DNA of 64,000 bases from Oscheius tipulae (Eukaryota > Nematoda > Chromadorea > Rhabditida > Rhabditidae). Below, in pieces: positions 23,401 through 34,500 of the stretch; positions within the stretch are counted from its first letter, which is position 1, and the number at the start of each line of letters is the position of its first letter. The position numbers and the translations under genes are program-made. The DNA lies in assembly GCA_037178975.1 (NCBI GenBank), contig JASJZH010000001.1, positions 744,001 through 808,000 on the forward strand. Reading direction: 5' to 3'. The notes beneath the pieces were generated by a model. That model did not search any database. It was not told the DNA's origin and worked only from the letters and a program-made list of their open reading frames with translations.

Positions 23401-26358
23401 CACGACGACTGTCGAGACTGTACGGGAGAAATACCACTGTCAAATCTCTAGTCGTTTTAGTTTCCAGGACGCCAAAACTAAGCAAAATCACTCGACAGTA
23501 GGCGGTTTAGCTTAAGTTGCTAACTGAAACCGTATGGGTGAAACCCAACAGAGGACTGCCAGACTTTCCGGTCATCGGTGAAATTTGAGCTGGCAAAAAA
23601 AAAAGATTAAAATAAGATTTCTTCCAATGACCAGTGCGTTAATAAGCCAACTATTTCCGGGAGGTGGTCACACGTGGGGCCAGTTGATAAAAGTGAAGCT
23701 TTTCGTCACAAAAAACCACAAAGAGGAAGCTTTTATATGACGGCAGGACAGTATCTCATGAATTATTAATGAAAATGGACGTGGTTCGGGGAAAAGACGC
23801 ATGAGGGGAAACTGAGAAATGGACCAGATGTCTTCCTGGAGTAAACTGAAAGAGTCTATTGTTTTGGGATCTAGATGGGGACAGAAGCGTCCGGACGGCA
23901 TCGAATTGACGAAAATAAACATCGACACAACTGATATTGTGTTACAGGCCGGGAAAAATGGGAGGAGGTCGTAACTGTCTCCCTTTCGCTATCCAATCGG
24001 GAGAGAAATAAATCGTGTGGTAAGAAGGAAGTGGCGCTAGGGAGAGATGGCAGGAGAGAAGAAGCAAAACAACGCTTCGCGCCGAAATGATTGGAATCTC
24101 TCCTCTCTGCCTTTCTACATGCGCGTCTTGTCGCTCAAAGACCAACGAACTGGAGCGGCTACAGCTTGATGGCAGGATCGCAGTGGTGTCTCACACGTTC
24201 GGCTAATTTCGAACTGATCAGGCGTCATTTCTTGTAATTGGTCAAGCACTCGTCATAGTCACGTTGGACCGTTCCTCAAGTCTCGTCCATAAAACTCAAA
24301 ACATTTTTTAAACAAAAGGACGCCATAGGTCTCGTTAAGAATCTCTTTTTTTTCATTGTATGTATATTCAAATACTCGGATTTGCTGTTAATGAAGTGCC
24401 CTCGTGCTGATCAATACTAAAATATTTAAAATTGGGAATCGTTTTGGACTTTAGCGATTCGATTGAGAATGCGCACCATGGATCTTGTACAAACTATTCG
24501 GATTTATTTTCGGTCTTGAATCGTTGTGGATTAAAATATTTAACTACTTAAAACTAAACAATTTTGCTGAAACCAGTGAGTAACGAGATTTAGCAAAAAA
24601 GAGCGCGCCGAGATAGTACGGCGGAGCTCCCATAGACTGTCTCGATCTAAAAGTGTCGTTAAACCTCCTTCAGCACTGTTTTTTAAATGTTACCTATTCA
24701 TGACAACACAAAGGACCAAAAGTACTGCGGGAAAACTTGCAGGATTTGATCTATTAATCCGCTCACAAAGATACGAGTAGTTGTGCCTCTTTTGATCAGC
24801 TGTTTCTTATCACTCTAATCCTCACCCTTCTGTGCAAGATCTGCCAAAATTTGGTTGGCTAAGAAGGGGTGAAAGTAGAAGCATAGCTTTTCCTACCCGC
24901 GTCAAGGTCGCCGAAATAATCAGATAGCGCATAAGGAAAGACAGTGTATTTTTACCTTGAAATTAGCCTTAATTGCTTTTTGCAGGCCACGTCAGATGGA
25001 TTCAAAGAACAGGACACAATTTTGTACCCAGGTCAGAAGCTTTAGCTGGCGAGAAAAGAGGAAAGGCTGTCGGAAAGAGCCATATTGAAGGGGGCTGTAA
25101 ATGGTGGGAAAGGCGAACAATGTGCAGAGAAAAGAAGACAATCATGTGATTGGAGAAAAAATTGCAGAAATAAGGGGAAGCAATTTAAAAAATAGATCAA
25201 GGGCCCTAATCAATCAAGTCAGAACCGAAACTGCTCAAAGAAAGAGTTCTGCAGAAAATGTCAATTACCTGACGGATATTCAAAGATGGAGTTGGGAAGA
25301 GTATATTCCGACGTCAGACTCGACTACGAGAGTCCGGTCGGAATGACCAACCAGGGAGAAATCCACAAATGGAGGCTAAGCTGTCTGTGTACTAGACATT
25401 TGACTCGAAACCCCCTAACTCGCTTTTTTGGAAAACACCCTGTTTACCTATTCTTTGACCACTAGCTCGTGAATAATCGCCAGATGATCACTGCCAAATG
25501 CGTTTACCCTCCCCGAGTAGGAGATAAATGACAGGTACAGGAGTAGACGTCACAGAAAAAAATATTGCTGCTTTGGTATGCATCGCTTTATGGTTCTTGA
25601 TGTCATTTGTGATGTTTTGAAGAGTTTGGGGATTGGAACAGCTGGCGGAAAGAGACAATGGAGTTAGCACAGTTTTGGGACTTGACTGATCTCGGCCAGA
25701 TCGTTTGATCCAGCGGAGTGAGTCATAGACCATCCAGGATTATTGTTCAATTTTTCAATTTTAACAGCGTATCCATTCTAAACGATCCAGACCACTCGAA
25801 TCGCACCCGTAGTGTCTCGGCAGCACCCAGAGGTATCCTCGCGCGCCAATCTTTAAGACATTGGAACCTTTTCTGTATGGCTCGGGTAGTTCAGCGGACA
25901 GATGGATGTGCCCGTGTCAGTGAAAAATCTTTTACAATATTTTTTAACTCAGTTTGGTAGTACATGCATCTTTTAAGCAAGGCTCTATGAAAAAAAAACT
26001 GTACTCGGCCCGTTGGTATGCCTTGTCTGATCCAGTACATGTTCTTTTCCCACACGAAAAAGGCAGTTCTTGAAAAAATTTTACGCTCGACAAGAGAAAA
26101 TCATTAGGCTTAGGGTAACAACATCCTGCTACATCCTCCAAACTTACTACAAGTCGCAAGACTTAGATAGTTTAAGCATCTGGTGAAGGAGATGATCTCG
26201 TTGTAAGGTTTCTGTCAATCGGTCTATGCCAATCTATCGTCCTCTGTGTCAAGCACCCTGTAAGCTTTTCCTCCCCATAAGAGTCCAGTCAAGCCCGTCA
26301 CCTCCGAACCCGATAACCACCACTCTTATCTCTGTTTATTCTCTTCCATTCTCTGCCC
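20425..26358. other. Gene-poor region, second part
   Basis: Apart from one candidate exon at 21024-20968 (minus), I see no gene, RNA or complete mobile element. Long open frames such as 22636-22196 and 21970-21563 (minus) show no family resemblance. The stretch could hold long introns, enhancers, or lineage-specific genes that cannot be recognised by eye. Confidence 0.4.
20968..21024 (-). CDS. Candidate first coding exon of an unidentified gene
   Basis: The ATG at 21024 lies 3 nt after a strong acceptor (TTTTTTCAG). It opens 19 codons (MGRKKSSTRPAEWRRLDIQ) ending exactly at a CAG|GTAGGC donor. This matches the architecture of the other genes in the window, whose first exons also start just after an acceptor. 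The peptide is basic and I do not recognise it. The next exon was not found; 20628-20410 is open but not convincing. It may be a chance arrangement. Confidence 0.4.
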
Positions 26359-27650
26359 ATGTTCCTTCTGCTCTCTGTCCTAGTAGTTCTCTATTTCATA
26401 GTAACTCACTTTTTTGAAAAACTCGAGCTAAGGGATCTCGACAACAAAGCCATTTTTATCACTGGCTGTGATTCGGGTAATTCGGTACACTGTTCCTTTT
26501 ATATTTTCAAGGCTTTGGACATGGACTGGCTCTGAAATGTCTCTCACGAGGAATTACTGTCTTTGCCGGTTGCTTGACAGAGATAGGAGGAGAGGATTTA
26601 AGAAAAGAGGCCAAGAATCTCTCTGGGAAGCTAGAAATCATTCAAGTTGACGTCTCCAGTGATGAAAGTGTGGCCAAGGCTAAACTTGTATTAGAAGATA
26701 AAACCAAACCCTATGGTGGACTTCACGGCGTGGTGAACAATGCAGGAATAGTTGGGACAGCCTTTGTTGATGACTTGTTAACTGTCGATGACTATAAAAA
26801 GGTAAACTTAAATTTCAGTTTTTATTAATTATTGTTTGAGACAGCTGACGTGAATGTCTGGGGGATCATCAGGGTGACCCACGCCCTGAAAGAGCTGGTC
26901 AAGAAGACTAAAGGACGGATTGTTGTGGTAACTTCAATTTGTTCAAGGGTAGCCATACCAGCTAATGGTCCGTATACTGTCTCCAAGTATGCTGCTTCGG
27001 GATACTGCGATACGATCAGGTCGGTCCAACTTTCACTGTTGCCTGCTGTTACTGTCTGTCAGATTCTCTGTCTCGCTGCCTCTTTGTCTTTCTGTCTCTC
27101 TGTCTTTTTGTCTGTCGGTCTACTGTATACTGCCTACTGTCTCACTGTCCCAAACTTATTTCAGAAAGGAACTTGCACCATGGGGAGTTAAGGTCTGTGT
27201 CCTCGAGCCTGGCTTCTTCAAAACTGCTTTAACCGACCCAAACCGCGTTTCTGTAAGCTTGCTCTTAAATGTTTGCTATCTTTCTACACTCAGAGAATCA
27301 TAGATTTTGTCTGGAAGCGAGCATCTCCCGAGCTTCGGGAAGCTCACGGTGTTGAGTTTTTAAAGGAGAGTCAAGCGATGGTTCACAAGTTTTTGGACAG
27401 TATTGGATCAGAGAGGGTGAACTTGGTGGTGGATGCCTATTTCCATGCCTTGACAGCTGTATATCCTCGTCCAAGATATCAAGTTGGGAACGATTCGAAG
27501 TTTCTGTAAGTTTCTTAAAGAGACAGTGACTGTGGAACTTCCAGATGGGGACCACTCTCCTTACTGCCCTCACGTCTTCAAGACCTGCTCTTCCAACTCC
27601 AACACATCACCCTCGGGCACCCTGTCCCAGCAGCCTTGAAGAAAAACTGA
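26359..27650 (+). CDS. Membrane-anchored short-chain dehydrogenase/reductase (retinol/17-beta-hydroxysteroid dehydrogenase-like)
   Basis: Six exons in phase: 26359-26476, 26512-26801, 26841-27019, 27165-27252, 27294-27505, 27545-27650; 330 residues. An N-terminal hydrophobic segment (MFLLLSVLVVLYFIV) should anchor it in the ER membrane. The Rossmann nucleotide site is ITGCDSGFGHGLA (TGxxxGxG), followed by the structural NNAG motif, the catalytic-Ser region VVVTSICSR and the active-site YTVSK (YxxxK). After the core comes the PWGVKVCVLEPGFFKT block shared with the SDR9C group (RDH/HSD17B6-like), which oxidises or reduces retinoids or steroids. The substrate cannot be told from sequence. An AATAAA at 27659 lies 9 bp after the stop. 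Intron 3 is a CTGTCTCTCTGT-type tract. It is followed at once by the acyltransferase gene. Confidence 0.92.
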
Positions 27651-27823
27651 TTTGTGTCAATAAAGCACATTGTTTTCACTCTCGCTTGACTTTCTCTCGT
27701 GACCCGGGTCCAAGAATTTGTGTGTTGCAGGTACAAGGGTCACGTAAACGACGCGCTGTTTATATCTACCACCTTCTTATCTTTGTCTCTTATTGAACCT
27801 GATTATACACTTCCTTTCCAGAC
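27651..27823 (+). promoter_or_regulatory. Operon-like intercistronic spacer
   Basis: Only 173 bp separate the SDR stop from the next ATG. The spacer holds AATAAA at 27659-27664, then a pyrimidine run and TTTCCAG ending 2 nt before the downstream ATG. In nematodes this arrangement (poly(A) signal, about 100 bp, acceptor, ATG) marks an operon resolved by spliced-leader trans-splicing. No independent promoter is recognised. Confidence 0.55.
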
Positions 27824-30423
27824 ATGAGCATTGAATGGGTTCCGATCATTGGAGTTCCTTGGGAACGCCGACGAGGCCTTCTGGCCGTATTTCACCACTT
27901 TTTCATGACTTACATAGCAGCCATTCTATGCCTCATACTTCCTATTGTCTTGGTAAGCTCTGTTTCTGTCCCTGACTGCTTTATTGTCCTTCTCCCAGCT
28001 GAGCAAACTATTACAAAAACTTATAGCAGTGACTTTTGCATACCGATTTTCTATTTCAAGTCAATATGCAGCTGTGAGATATTGCGATCCATTATTCAGT
28101 TTCAAAACATGATTTCTCAGCTTTTGGATGTTCTAGAAACTTGTAGCCGATATAAAAAGCTACAAATTTGGCCGAAGCCGAAAAGAATTGTTTTACATTT
28201 TGCCTCGTGGACACCAGTGCCGCACCCGTAATATCTTGCGTCGGTTGCCAATCATGTTTGCTTTCAAACTTTAGGAAGCGTACCAGTGATGCGAGTACCC
28301 TGATACTTATCATAAAAAAATACATGTTCCAGCTTCTAACCTTCCAATGGCACCTCCTTGTCCTCTACGCCGTCTGGTACTACTTTGACAGAGACTCTCC
28401 TTGCAAAGGCGGCTATCGGAGCGAATGGTATCAAAAGTGATTCTTTAAAATTAAATTTCATTATCTTTAACTTTAGAATGAGAGTCCACGACTGGTTCGC
28501 TGATTATTTCCCCATAGTCCTTCACAAAACGGCTGAGCTTCCAGCTAATCAGAACTACTTGGTCGGAATCCACCCTCATGGTTTGACGTGTCTAATTTAA
28601 AAACATATTTTAAATTCACAGGTATTATTGCCATGTCGGCCTATGCAAATTTCGCGACCAATGGAACGAAAGTTTATGATAAGGTACTTGTTTATGTTTT
28701 TTGACCTTGTCGGTTTTTCATAGAACAGTTTTTGATACATCACTTTCAGTTCCCAGGAATCACGTTCAATCTTTGTACTCTTCAATCCAACTTCAGTCTC
28801 CCGATTAGAAGAGAGCTGCTCATGCTTAATGGATGTGTGAGCTGTGCTAAGGAGAGCATTGAGCATGTACTTACGAAGAGTGGTAAGGGAAGAGCCATCG
28901 TACTTGTTGTAGGTAAGTGAATTTACATTTTTTCTTTCCCATTTACAAAACCAACGGACGCGAATCTAAAGGTTACAAATTACTAATTACGTAATATGTA
29001 TAAGGCATTAAGTTCAACGCTTGGCTTAAGGTTTTGGTTTCAACATTATCAACTTCGTTTAAGGGACACTAACACTGCACGTCTTCGGCACGCATTTGAA
29101 TTTTCGAAAAACAAATAGAATAGAATATTCATTTGCCCAGATGGATCAAACATTGGTTAAATACAATATGATGGAGAAACGGTTTGGGGGAGTAGCAGAG
29201 GATCAGGAATTGACTTACAGGGATAGTATAGTTTGAAACACTCGAGGCTGTGCCTACATACCGGGACGTCTAGTGAAACTCTGCTGTAAGAGCTAAGCTC
29301 TAATCACATCTCTGGGTCGAAGAGAACCTGCCAAATCTTAGATATTTGTTTCTTTGTGCATTTTACGGTGCTTTACACACATTTGCTCGGTTTTTAAGTG
29401 TGTTTAATCGATTTGCCGTTAAACTCTACCTTAGAATAGACTACTTAGACAGGAAAATTAATAAGAGAAATGAAAAAAAGGTCATACAAGGGAAAAACAG
29501 CGTTTTATCAATTCTTTACATTTTTCTCGGTCTTTTGACTGCCAAAGTAGACTGTTCTTAGGTAGAATTTGATAGCGAATCGATTAAATACACTTAGAAA
29601 ACGAATCACTCAAAGCTGTCGAAAAATGCGGAAAGAAACAAAAATTCGTGATTTTTGGTATTCCCGCACAAAATTTAATTTCAAAAAACGCGTGACGAAA
29701 ACAATGATTTTTTTTTCAGCATTTGGAGCATTACGCCAATTTTTGAACCCGCTGTGCATTAATTCATATGAGGGCAATATCTGCATATCCGCTATAAAAA
29801 GTTTTCCTTTGGGCAAAAATTGTAGCTGTGCGAGTTGAATTCGAAAAAAAGTTTGAGAATTTCACCCTCAGTAATAGCCTTTCCCTGTTCAGGAGGAGCA
29901 GAGGAAGCCCTGGACGCCCATCCCGGCTATCACTGCTTGACACTGTCTTCCAGAAAAGGCTTCGTCAGAGAGGCTCTGAGAACTGGAGCTAATCTCGTAC
30001 CTGTCTACTCTTTCGGTGAAAATGAAATCTTCCAACAGGTATACTTAGAAATACTTCGTGTATTAAATTGCAACCTATTAAGGTGGAAAATCCGAAAGGC
30101 TCAAAGCTGCGGAACTTCCAGACCTGGTTCAAGGGCAAGATTGGCATAAGTTGGCCAATTTTTCATGGGAGGGGACTCCTACAAGTACATTTTATATTTA
30201 CTTTTTATTTTCTAGTTTTCAGTACACATTCGGGTACCTTCCTTTCAGAAGACCTATAAATACCGTAGTTGGACGACCTATACCAGTGGACAGAGTAGAA
30301 AATCCTAGTAAGGAAAAAATTGACGAGCTCCATGGGAAGTATATGGAGGCCTTAAGAAAGCTATTCGACGACCACAAAACACAATTTGGGGTCTCGAAGG
30401 AGACGGAACTGGTAATCCAGTGA
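27824..30423 (+). CDS. DGAT2/MOGAT-family acyltransferase, one splice junction reads TGA
   Basis: Eight exons: 27824-27952, 28333-28427, 28477-28580, 28622-28683, 28750-28912, 29893-30038, 30083-30184, 30223-30423; 334 codons with stop. The family acylates mono- or diacylglycerol at the ER with acyl-CoA. N-terminal hydrophobic segments ([17 protein letters not shown] and the next exon) form the usual hairpin anchor. The catalytic motif is YLVGIHPHG (family YxFGxHPHG). Later blocks are [39 protein letters not shown], the GRG motif and VVGRPIPV. Length (about 333) is typical. Oddity: the donor at 28428 leaves TG and the acceptor at 28476 gives A, so the junction codon is TGA where the family has Trp. 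Everything downstream is in frame and well conserved. It may be a nonsense allele, an error or an unusual splice. The stop codon overlaps AATAAA. Confidence 0.85.
29517..29610 (+). repeat. Dispersed repeat, copy in DGAT2 intron 5
   Basis: The run TTTTTCTCGGTCTTTTGACT and its continuation GCCAAAGTAGACT recur with one mismatch at 32066-32100. A following TTCTAAGG/TTCTTAGG...GAATC-ATTA segment recurs near 32470-32510. It is non-coding and the boundaries are unclear. The family is unknown. Confidence 0.5.
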
Positions 30424-30625
30424 ATAAATGTTTTAAATTTAAGTTTGTTCAATTTAAGAATCCGAAGCTGTCAGTAAAATGTTTTGTTGCTGTTTCAAAA
30501 CTTGTCTACAATTATAAAATCTTGTTGGGGCTATAGCTTTGAGATTCCGTGTTAGGCTAAAACTTCATCGACTGTAGGCTACAAACGGATATTTGCGGTT
30601 CCACTTTTTATGAAACGAGAATCTA

Positions 30626-31877
30626 TTGGGTTGGCAACAAAGTCTTATCGTTTTTTGTAAAAATGTCCTTTGTCTTGTGTACGACAACGTCCGAGCTATT
30701 GATATAGCACCTCGTGTAGCTCACTCAGTCCTCTACCACCACCATGCAAGACACCACCTCTCTTCTTCTTATTCTCTATTCTCTGTTCGTTTTGATCCGG
30801 ACTATTGATGACCTGCCACCCTACCATCTGCGACATGTCATGTTATACGAGTTCCTCAAAGGTACGAATGGAGTCCAAACGGCGGCTAATATCAACGATG
30901 TTTTTGGCCAAAGGACGACGTCTACGAGGGCATGCCAGTTGTGGCTCTATCGCTTTCGGTCTGGGGACAAAAGTGTCGAAGAAGAGCCAAGGTCAACTTT
31001 TGATGAATCGAAGCTGCTGCAGCTCGTGAACGAGAACAATCGGCAGACTACCCGTGAACTAGCAGAGGCACTGTCTGTCAGTCATGCTGCAGTGGAACGT
31101 CATTTGAAGCAAATGAGATTTATGAAGAAACTGGGCACTTGGTTGCCGCATGACTTCAGCGACACCCAGAAGTGGCAGCGCATGTCCGTCGCCCATTCTC
31201 TCCTGTCCAGGTATGAGAGGAAATCCTTTTTACCACGCCTGGTGACGGGAGATGAGAAGTGGGTAACGTACGTAAACTTCCGAAGGAAGCGTCAATGGGT
31301 GGGTCCAGGGCAGACACCAATTCCTGATGTGAAACCTGACACCCATCAAAGAAGATTATGCTCTGTGTTTTCTGGGATATCGAAGGAGTGGTGCACTGGG
31401 AACTGCTGGATGCTGGAACTACCCTTACGGCCGCCATATACAGCCAGCAACTTGAGAAGGTTGCCGTTGCACTTCGTCAGAAACGACCGCTGAAGTCGAA
31501 GGTCATCCTACAGATGGACAACGCGCGCCCCCATGTTGCAAAACTCACTCGCTCCAAGATCCACGACCTGGGTTGGGAAATTTTACCCCATCCTCCTTAT
31601 AGCCCGGACCTTGCCCCTTCCGACTATTATCTATTCCGGACTCTCAACAACGAGATTGGAGGACAACAGTTCGATTCCGACGACGCACTCAAAACTTGGT
31701 TGACAAACTTCTTCGCGTCGAAACTTAAGGTGTTCTACGAGCGTGGTATCCGTAAGCTACCCGTGAAATGGGCAGACGTGGTACATCATAATGGTAATTA
31801 CAACAAATGGAAAAGTTGTTTGCAAGTCAATAAATTTTTTTATTTGAAAAAACGAAAAGACTTAGTTGCCAACCCAA
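30626..31877 (+). mobile_element. Mariner transposon, copy 1 (frameshifted transposase)
   Basis: 1,252 bp between TA dinucleotides with inverted ends TTGGGTTGGCAACAAAGTCT and AGACTTAGTTGCCAACCCAA. The transposase reads from about 30744. It has a helix-turn-helix N-terminus, then the catalytic triad LVTGDEKW, ILQMDNARPH and SPDLAPSDYYLF, with 34 residues between the second and third Asp (DD34D, mariner). The frame breaks near 31348, where one A is missing from a run that has four A's in the other two copies (CAAAGAAG against CAAAAGAAG). A Gly-Arg-Pro-Arg stretch is also lost near 31000. It is therefore probably non-autonomous, though its ends could still be mobilised. Confidence 0.93.
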
Positions 31878-32120
31878 TATTTGGTTGATGGTTGCCATTT
31901 ATTGTATAGATTGCGTGAGATCCATTTTTCGCTAGCCCAAACGGCAAGAAAAAGGCCGTAAACCGATACATATCTTCTCTTACGTCTCGCCTTTTGCAGT
32001 AAGCTTAAAGATTTTTTCAAAAACTATATTTATACGTCTCTAACTATAATGTCACTTGTTTCCATTTTTCTCGGTCTTTTGGCTGCCAAAGTAGACTACA
32101 CTAAGGGTTTAAGAGAGTCA

Positions 32121-32236
32121 TTGTCCAGTATCTATTTTTAAATGCTCAAAAGTCTGTGTCTGTCTGTGTGAAGCCCTAATTGCCAATTTGTCACAGTTAC
32201 TTTGTGACAGCAAATACTCTTTGCAAGTCAAGTTAA
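32121..32236 (+). repeat. SINE-like repeat, copy C
   Basis: Reads AAATGCTCAAAAGTCTGTG...GAAGCCCTAATTGCC...TGTCACAGTTACTTTGTGACA...CTCTTTGCAAGTCAAG, the reverse complement of the body seen at 20.3 and 63.8 kb. The inner TGTCACA/TGTGACA pair forms a small hairpin. No tRNA-like head is kept here. Confidence 0.65.
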
Positions 32237-32879
32237 ATCGCATCAGTTTCGGGGATGCTTCTCTGGGAGAACACTGCTTCTGTCAGGGTTGCTTGACTGG
32301 AACAGCATCTACTTGCCACGAGCCCAACGGGACATCAGCCAAACTTGTATACATAAAGTAAACTGTTTCTTTCCAATGAGTGCTGAACTTACATGTTTTT
32401 TTTCCTATTTTGTTCGTTCCGAAAATTTTCCCTATATTCCTTTCCCACAGTTGTTTTTTCGTCAATGTAGACGATTCTAAGGTGGAGTTTGACACTGAAT
32501 CAATTAGAAACAAAAAAAATGTAGTGTTGACTCCACTGGAATATTGTAAATCAAGCTTATCTGCAAAAACGCGCAGTTTACCGGTTTACCCATAAGGGAA
32601 CTGTCACTTTAAAAATGGTATTGAGTGTTTCGAGCTGGAACCTAAGTTTCTGTCTCTTTCTTTAACGAAGTTTTGGCGGGAGGCATGAGAGTTGTGTGAA
32701 ATATGCGGACGATGATAGTGCATCCAGACAGAGGGGGAGTAGTACGCAAGATGACCAGCTATCCTTCCTCCTTATCGCAAAACTTCGTACACGCTTTTTT
32801 ATTGTTTTTGCTACGTTTCAAAATTTCCCCGCCCCGCTTTATCGCATTCTTCTAAAATCGATAATCGCAGTTTAGCACA

Positions 32880-34500
32880 ATGTTTCATCACGAAAAACAG
32901 GATCAAAGCTTCGGATCCCAAGGAAATCAGTACAACAACAGAGAATATTACGGTGGAAGGTTAGCACTTTAATTTGATTTTTAAAATTTGAATTGTTTAG
33001 AAACAATCAAGGGTTCAATGGACAGACTTTTACCAACATCAATTACCGTCAGAATGATGGTAGGAGAGAGTATGGAAGGAGGGATGACTATCATGACGAA
33101 GAAAACTATCGCCGAGAGGAATACAGGGGAGGATTCTCTGGACAGAACAGAGGGTACAGAGATGAAAGAAACCAGCAGGGGGATCATCGTCCCAATGGAT
33201 ACGACAGTCGGAGACAGTACAATCAACAGAGTTACATAAGGAGAGATGACAGACACGAATATAATAGGTAGGGAATGAAGATTTGATTTGATATGACAGA
33301 GAGACCGAACTAGAACCCCCAGTGATTTCAGACCTGACCAATACTCCAATTATCCAAATCAGCACTCGGACCACCGCTTCCCTGGAGAAGACAATTATAG
33401 GGCTGACAACGGTCATCAGGAGAGACGCTATGATCAGAGACAGGACAACAGAGAGCCATACCATGGCAGGAATCAATTCCAAGGCCACCAGTATCAGCAG
33501 TACAGAGACTATCCGCCTAGACAGAATGCCCCTTGTCAATACAACGATATTCGGAACCAGCAGTACAGTGATTCCCCTCCGAGAGGAAATGCTCCTCAAA
33601 ACTACAGGTAGACCACTTTTGTTCATTTTTTTACCATAATGATACAGAAACAATGGCTATAATCGGCCCAGAAATAACCAGTACCAGGGCGGAAACAGTC
33701 AGGGCTACAACCAGGAGAGAAACTTCAGAAGACCGGAGCATGGCAGACATCAGGGCTACAATGATCAAAACCAAGAGAGGAACCACCGAGTTCCTAGGCA
33801 ATTCGATCAGAGACAGAGCCAGAGACAGGACTACAACAGAGGTCCCCGTCAGGATTACGGATATAGGACCCCGAGTGAGAATAATGGACACGGACAGAAC
33901 TATGGATTCTGTGGTCAGCAGACTTTCAATGATCGTGAGTCTCTCTGTCACTCTGTTTTTTTTTATTCTCGCCTTCCAGAATATCGAAACGACTACAATA
34001 ATGAGCAGACCAGTGATCAAAGAAACTATCAGGGCCAATCCCTCCAAGAGTTGCCTCCCAGTGACAATCCCTCTCAAACATCACATCAAGGACACTTTGG
34101 TGGACAGCTCGGTGGGCAATTCGTAGAACCGAACAATGCTACAAACTATAGAGATGATAGACACGATTATGAAGGTAACATTTTGTTCAAGAAAGGGATC
34201 AATTCTGTTTAGAAGAAACCGCCTTCGTTCAATCGCCTCCAGTCAGTTCAGTGTCGTTTACGGAAGGTGAGTCAGAAATATTGTACAATTGGGACACGTC
34301 TCCCAGTGACAGGCACACGCTTTAAGTCTCTCTGTCTCCAAACCAGTTGCTAGTCTTTTCCATATTATACGTCACGTCACTTATATCCTTCGAAATTCTC
34401 ACCGGCTTGCGAAATACTCTAGGAGGTCGCCGCCCTCTCCCTATATAACCGCCGTTTATTGCAGAACCTTCCACAAGCAGAATGTCTGCAAGACCATCGA
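32880..34500 (+). other. Disordered Q/N/R/Y/G-rich region fused to Argonaute A
   Basis: Exons 1-6 plus the start of exon 7. Composition is dominated by Arg, Asn, Gln, Tyr, Gly and Asp, with repeated RG/GR, QY and NY pairs (for example YREEYRGGFSGQNRGYRDE in shape). It has no globular motif. Every intron in it joins in phase and exon 7 passes straight into MSARPSKKSISEW, so it belongs to the Argonaute frame. RG motifs in Argonaute N-termini can be arginine-methylated and bound by Tudor proteins, and such regions often drive granule localisation. That role is inferred. Confidence 0.8.

Noticed and set aside
25878-25935. GGCTCGGGTAGTTCAGCGG, resembling a tRNA D-arm
   Set aside because: No B box or closing stems at the right distance.
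33039-34126. Long hydrophobic or Thr-rich open frames overlapping the Argonaute A N-terminus on both strands
   Set aside because: They are alternate-frame translations of the Arg/Gln/Asn-rich coding exons. Only the chosen frame has phase-matched splice junctions into Argonaute.
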